Made by a program: the position numbers and the translations under genes
Shown: positions 34,824 to 38,214 of the stretch, piece by piece
How positions within the stretch are numbered: the first letter of the stretch is position 1
Layout of the letters: each line of letters starts with the position of its first letter
From: Haloimpatiens lingqiaonensis
Lineage (GTDB): Bacteria > Bacillota > Clostridia > Clostridiales > Clostridiaceae
DNA: 38,214 bases
Assembly: GCF_901447495.1 (NCBI RefSeq)
Contig: NZ_CABDWS010000026.1
Coordinates: 1 to 38,214 of the forward strand
Reading direction: 5' to 3'
Notes under the pieces: generated by a model
What the model saw: only the letters and a program-made list of their open reading frames with translations
What the model was told of the DNA's origin: nothing
Database searches by the model: none

Positions 34824-35345
34824 ATGAGCTTTATATCAATTGATTCTGAAATCTTAAATACTAATATAGATGGACAGGCTTTAAAACTATACTGCCTACT
34901 AGAAAGCTACTGCTATGGAGATAAAAATGATTGTTTTCCATCTCAAAATACTCTAGCTGCTAGAATGAAGAAAAGCATAAGAACAATACAAAGATACCTA
35001 AAAACACTAAAAGATCTAGGACTTGTTATAATAAAAAGACGTGGTTCTACCAGCAATCTGTACATATTGCCAAAGAAACTTAATAAAAAAGTGCAAGAAA
35101 CTGCTCAAAAAATACAAGAAAAATGCAGTGCTTTTAAGGCTACATTAAAAACTAAAAAAAGTGCTGATTCTAATAAAACCAACACTAGCAATGATAACTA
35201 TAACTATAAAAACCACAAAAACTACAAAAGAAGCTATAAATCCAATACCTTCAACGACTATACTCAAAGAACATATGATTTTAGTAAGCTAGAGCAGGCT
35301 TTATTGGGCAATGCTTCTTATGAGTATGATGATATTTTGAAGTAG
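34824..35345 (+). CDS. Winged-helix HTH_36 protein, replication-initiator-like
   Basis: A 173-residue protein. Residues 1-85 form a winged helix of the HTH_36 type (FPSQNTLAARMKKSIRTIQR, then YLKTLKDLGLVIIKRRGS), found in plasmid and phage replication initiators and related regulators. Residues 90-150 are a Lys/Asn-rich linker; the end is DFSKLEQALLGNASYEYD. GGAGG lies 8 bases before the ATG. Iteron-like repeats stand directly upstream. It is the only + strand gene in the last 20 kb, converging with the comM remnant. The tail is duplicated at 28982. No plasmid genes accompany it, so a domesticated or orphan regulator is as likely as an initiator. Confidence 0.78.
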   Translation: MSFISIDSEILNTNIDGQALKLYCLLESYCYGDKNDCFPSQNTLAARMKKSIRTIQRYLKTLKDLGLVIIKRRGSTSNLYILPKKLNKKVQETAQKIQEKCSAFKATLKTKKSADSNKTNTSNDNYNYKNHKNYKRSYKSNTFNDYTQRTYDFSKLEQALLGNASYEYDDILK

Positions 35346-35346
35346 T

Positions 35347-35405
35347 TTGAATTATTGGTAAAAATTACACCTCTGGGGTCGTTACAGAAAAAGGATGCAC
35401 CTAGG
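35347..35405 (-). repeat. Partial family 2 element (middle part only)
   Basis: Carries TTGAATTATTGGTAAAAATT, the CACCTCTGGGG segment and ACAGAAAAAGGATG but lacks both the terminator hairpin and the TTAGCAAAC end. It joins the broken 3' end of comM on one side and the HTH gene stop on the other. Confidence 0.75.
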
Positions 35406-35415
35406 GCTCATTACA

Positions 35416-36534
35416 CTATAACACCTCATAATCAGTACAATGACACCTATCTTCCCCATAATAACCACAGGGACATGGGTTCATTGCAGAAACCAACATA
35501 AAATTTGCTGGATAAGTATTTGTAAACCTAACCCTAGAAATAGTAACCTTATTATCCTCCAGCGGCTGTCTTAAAGCATCTAAAGTGCCTTTATTGAACT
35601 CTGCTATTTCATCTAAAAAAAGCACTCCATTGTGAGCAAGAGATATTTCACCTGGCATGGCATTATTGCCTCCCCCTATAAGAGAATTAGTTGAAGCATT
35701 ATGATGCGGTGCTCTAAAGGGTCTTTCTGTTATAAGTCTGCCTCTGTTTTTTAAAAGCCCTGCTACACTATAAATTTTAGTTACTTCTAAAGCCTCTTCT
35801 TCTGTCATAGCCGGCAATATAGTTGGAATTCGCTTTGCAATCATAGATTTACCACATCCCGGTGAACCAGAAAGCAGTATATTATGCCCTCCTGCTGCAG
35901 CTACGGTTATAAATTCTATGGCTTCATCCTGCCCTTGAACATCCTCAAAATCAATAAGATATTTCCTTCTAACTAAGTGATCATCTTTAAAATCTTCTAC
36001 ATTTTTATAAGTATTAGTTCCTTCAATAAAATCTACTACTTCCTTCAAATTTTCAAATCCAAATATATTTATGCCATTTACAAGGGAAGCCTCCCTTAGA
36101 TTTCTCCTTGGTACTATTAGATTATTGATTCCTCTTTTCTTTGCCTCAATAACCATAGGCAGTACACCACTGCATGGCCTTAAGTCTGCATTCAATGATA
36201 ATTCTCCTATAAATCCAAAGGTGGACAAATCCCCTGCGCACAACTGTTTAGATTGTATGAGAAGACCTACAGCCATACCTAAATCAAAGTGTGAACCGCT
36301 TTTTTTAACATCACAGGGCGAAAGATTCACCACTATTTTCATTTTAGGGAATTCATATTTAGAATGAACAACAGCTGCTTCTAATCTTTCCCTCGCTTCT
36401 TTTATGGCAGTGTCACCTAAGCCTACAATAGAAACAGCTGGTTTACCGTAAATAGTGTCCGTTTCTATTTTAACTGTATATGCATCTATTCCACTTATGG
36501 CAAAACTATTTACAACTGAAGCCAAAGATTTCAT
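35416..36534 (-). pseudogene. comM: comM/yifB (Mg-chelatase-like ATPase) lacking its 3' end
   Basis: ComM is a AAA+ hexameric helicase that aids branch migration of DNA taken up in transformation. The start is normal ([20 protein letters not shown]), with the Lon-like domain, Walker A ([16 protein letters not shown]), Walker B ([11 protein letters not shown]) and the Cys motif [15 protein letters not shown]. The frame then ends after DYEVL at residue 372, whereas the family runs to about 505-510; the arginine-finger and C-terminal part are absent. Family 2 related sequence begins right after. Probably non-functional here. dprA, its frequent neighbour, is not present. Confidence 0.88.
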
Positions 36535-37260
36535 CTCCTTTTCCTTAAAATTAAACTATGATCAATTTCATAATGCATCCATCATGCATCAATTTTAACT
36601 TTTATACCACTTTCCACAAAGTTCTTATATAACTCTCTTTTATCTGCTTCCTTGTAATAACAAAGAATTTTGTCAGAACATATAATTTTTTCTTTTCTTT
36701 CACCTATGTACATGCTATAGCTGCTCCACTGATACTCCTCTGGTTTTTCAACCATATTAGCTTTCACTGGATTTAAATGAATATATCTGCTAGCCTCAAG
36801 CATTTGGGCATCTGTTTCTATAAACTGTGGATGATACCTGTCTTGAAATAAGTGGCCTATGTAATTATATTTTTTATTAAAATATTTTGCATACATGGCA
36901 TTTACCCTCCCTATAAATTTACCTGGTGGTTTATCCTTTGTTTCTATTAATATGTGTACATGGTTATCCATCAAACAATAGCAAATTATCTTATATCTAT
37001 CATATTTAAAGTGGTCTAATGCCTCTTCTATCAATATTAAATAGTATTGAAAATCTTCTCCATCTCTAAATATATCATTTCTATGGTTGCCTCTTGCAGT
37101 TATATGGCAGCTGCTTCCGGGAAACCAAGGTACTTTTGGTGTAGGCAAAACAACATCCTCCTTTTTCATCACTATTCTTGATTATGACCATTTCTATAAA
37201 TTTTACACATTAATTTGCTTTATTTTTTATGGAAATTTGAATGAAGGAAAATTAGCATAA
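36422..37260 (-). repeat. 839-bp duplication (comM start plus RAYT), copy 2
   Basis: Matches 31802-32640 at equal length. On its right border a family 1 repeat separates it from family 2 copy D; in copy 1 the family 2 element follows directly. Confidence 0.9.
36582..37148 (-). CDS. REP-associated tyrosine transposase (RAYT, Y1/IS200-like HUH), copy 2
   Basis: A 188-residue protein, about 94% identical to copy 1, with the same HUH (NHVHILIE) and Tyr (SRYIHLNP) motifs intact. Changes are mostly near the ends (CYYKEADKRELY for CYFKDAGKRALY). AAGGAGGA stands 8 bases before TTG at 37148 (MPTPKVPWFPG). It lies 47 bases upstream of comM and 111 bases downstream of a family 1 repeat, the element it may recognise. 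Confidence 0.92.
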   Translation of the reverse strand: MPTPKVPWFPGSSCHITARGNHRNDIFRDGEDFQYYLILIEEALDHFKYDRYKIICYCLMDNHVHILIETKDKPPGKFIGRVNAMYAKYFNKKYNYIGHLFQDRYHPQFIETDAQMLEASRYIHLNPVKANMVEKPEEYQWSSYSMYIGERKEKIICSDKILCYYKEADKRELYKNFVESGIKVKIDA

Positions 37261-37390
37261 ACAGATCTCTAACCTTCAGATGGAGTTTTTACTCCAACTG
37301 AAGGTTAGAGATCGTTATCCAGGGACGTAGCTGCCGTTATCTCCCACTTTATTAAAAGTGGGAGTGTTACGGCAGGTAAGTCTCTGGATA
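37259..37390 (+). repeat. Family 1 REP-like two-hairpin element, copy 3, with visible insertion site
   Basis: Hairpin I arms are perfectly paired at the base (GATCTCTAACCTTCAG / CTGAAGGTTAGAGATC). GTAG precedes CTGCCGT / ACGGCAG, with the inner stem CTCCCACTTT / AAAGTGGGAG; the 3' flank is GTAA where the others have GTAG. Compared with the empty site at 32640, about 130 bp have been inserted into a run of A after GCATAA. The exact ends are uncertain within the A run. Confidence 0.92.
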
Positions 37391-37520
37391 AAAAAACACA
37401 TAGATTAAAGTTTAGTTTACTTTATCTATGTGTTTTGTTTTTTATTGAATTATTGATAAAAATTACAACCCGAGTGATGACAAAAAAGTATATAGCAGAG
37501 TGGAAGAGTTTTTTGTTTGA
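37391..37520 (-). repeat. Family 2 3'-UTR/terminator element, copy D
   Basis: Complete but diverged in the tail (GTTTGATAAC, GCAGAGTGGAAGAG). The hairpin ACACATAGATAAAGT / ACTTTAATCTATGTGT has one bulged base. It begins 3 bases past the stop of the coiled-coil gene at 37524. Confidence 0.85.
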
Positions 37521-37523
37521 TAA

Positions 37524-37784
37524 CTATTTCACTGCTTTTAATTTTGCAATATCTTTCCAGTTACTTGCTGTTATTACTTCAACATTATTTAAGTTATCTT
37601 TAATATCTTGAAGTTCATTAATTGATTTATTTTTAAAATCTTTCATCTCAGTTCTAAATTCTGTTAAGTCAGCAGTTTGATCTATGACTGAATCTATCTT
37701 ACTTTCTATTTTATCTAATCTGTCATTTATTTTATTTTGACCATCTACTAATTGATTAAGTAACCCTAGTATTTTATTTTCCAA
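37524..37784 (-). CDS. Small coiled-coil protein, copy 2
   Basis: An 86-residue protein of the same length as that at 30750-31010. The ends match (MENKILGLLN; SNWKDIAKLKAVK) and the middle is a different coiled coil (NKINDRLDKIESKIDSVID). The start is TTG with AAGGAG 8 bases before. The upstream DNA matches the flank that precedes the Rpn fragment at 31094, so an Rpn gene may once have stood between flank and coiled-coil gene here and been lost. Confidence 0.7.
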   Translation of the reverse strand: MENKILGLLNQLVDGQNKINDRLDKIESKIDSVIDQTADLTEFRTEMKDFKNKSINELQDIKDNLNNVEVITASNWKDIAKLKAVK

Positions 37785-37868
37785 AATAACAACTCCTTAT
37801 AATCTCTTTATCCTATTATATATTTATATTTTAACATTTATATATTCTGGCTTCAACTTAAATATATT

Positions 37869-38009
37869 ACTTATTATTTCCAACTAGAAAGAATTTATAC
37901 AAACATTCGTTCCTTATTATTAAATTAATGTTATTAACCTAATTTTGCATAACCAGATACCATTATCCTACAGATTAGCAAGTATTTTTTCAAGTAATAT
38001 CAATAGCAT
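37869..38009 (-). repeat. Duplicated upstream flank, copy 2
   Basis: Matches 31527-31663 (AACCTAATTT, CAGATACC, CCTACAGATTAG and ATAGCATA blocks in the same order) and likewise ends at a family 2 element on its right. Confidence 0.8.
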
Positions 38010-38111
38010 AAAAAAACACATAGATTAAAAGTTTAGTTTACTTTATCTATGCGTTTTGTTTTTTATTGAATTATTGGTAAAAATTACACCCCAGCAGATT
38101 GTGCGTAAATT
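38010..38111 (-). repeat. Family 2 element, copy E (cut short), ending in the right arm of the 24-bp inverted repeat
   Basis: Hairpin with U6 on the minus strand and TTGAATTATTGGTAAAAATT are intact, but after ACACCCC the sequence leaves the family consensus and becomes the inverted-repeat arm (38088-38111). The break may be a recombination point. Confidence 0.85.
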
Positions 38112-38118
38112 AACTTTA

Positions 38119-38176
38119 TAAAAAGATTACTTAGAAACTTTATTTCCTTTTTTAAGCGACTATAGTAATCTTTTTG
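38119..38176. terminator. Terminator at the right edge of the window
   Basis: AAAAAGATTACT pairs with AGTAATCTTTTT around a 30-base loop; it has A and T runs on both sides. It may serve a minus-strand gene outside the window. Confidence 0.65.
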
Positions 38177-38214
38177 TTCTTTCTCAGAAAATATATATAA
38201 ATATTAGCAAGAAG

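Noticed and set aside
12548-37390. CRISPR array made from the family 1 repeats
   Set aside because: Only three copies lie 9-16 kb apart, without regular spacers, and each has a complex two-hairpin form.
30612-38111. Integron attC sites (family 2 elements between cassettes)
   Set aside because: The borders do not fit the RYYYAAC/GTTRRRY boxes, no integron integrase is present, and the hairpin is best read as a terminator.
1-38214. tRNA or rRNA genes
   Set aside because: No cloverleaf ends, CCA-like acceptor pairs or rRNA-like GC-rich blocks were seen on either strand.

Overview
The window is very AT-rich, uses strong GGAGG-type ribosome binding sites with many TTG/GTG starts, and carries clostridial cell-surface families: LytR-CpsA-Psr (LCP) enzymes, CpsC/CpsD pairs, a YkuD L,D-transpeptidase, Cys-rich CsxC-like spore-surface proteins, and a LarA racemase. 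It most resembles a spore-forming Clostridium of the C. botulinum/C. sporogenes type. That placement is an inference from gene content and was not tested by a search.

Layout. 1-1.4 kb (+): a membrane protein and a SpoOB/CitA-type sensor kinase. 1.5-12 kb (-): an OppA-like lipoprotein, a first cpsC-cpsD pair, a membrane-anchored serine hydrolase, the wreck of an LPXTG adhesin, a LarA-type nickel racemase, and a large periplasmic-sensor/PAS/GGDEF/EAL protein. 12.5-17.7 kb (+): two CsxC-like genes, a frameshifted third relative, an LCP ligase and a YkuD transpeptidase. 17.8-28.5 kb (-): one long polysaccharide operon read cpsC, cpsD, initiating sugar transferase, a broken epimerase, three glycosyltransferases, a P-loop protein, a flippase and a polymerase. 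A second LCP gene follows at 29.2-30.2 kb. Together these describe Wzx/Wzy-dependent synthesis of a surface polymer. The sugar transferase starts the unit on undecaprenyl phosphate, the glycosyltransferases extend it, the flippase and polymerase export and join it, CpsC/CpsD control length, and LCP enzymes attach it to the wall.

30-38.2 kb is a mosaic. It holds the 3' tip of a group II intron, two copies of a REP-associated tyrosine transposase (RAYT), two 5' pieces of comM, an Rpn-family fragment, two small coiled-coil genes, galE, and an HTH_36 gene with iteron-like repeats. Two repeat families knit it together. Family 1 has three copies (12.55, 28.57 and 37.26 kb). It is a ~130-bp two-hairpin element whose second hairpin is preceded by GTAG, the hallmark of REP elements mobilised by RAYTs. 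An 839-bp duplication gives an empty and a filled site for one copy, which is direct evidence that it inserted. Family 2 has five copies (four full, one cut short), all in one orientation. It is a ~130-bp 3'-UTR-like element ending in a strong terminator hairpin, and it marks the edges of gene cassettes. These two families and their relation to the RAYT are the strongest candidates for something not yet described.

All calls come from reading the sequence; no database search or folding program was run. Start codons were chosen by ribosome binding site, so several genes begin inside the longest open frame.
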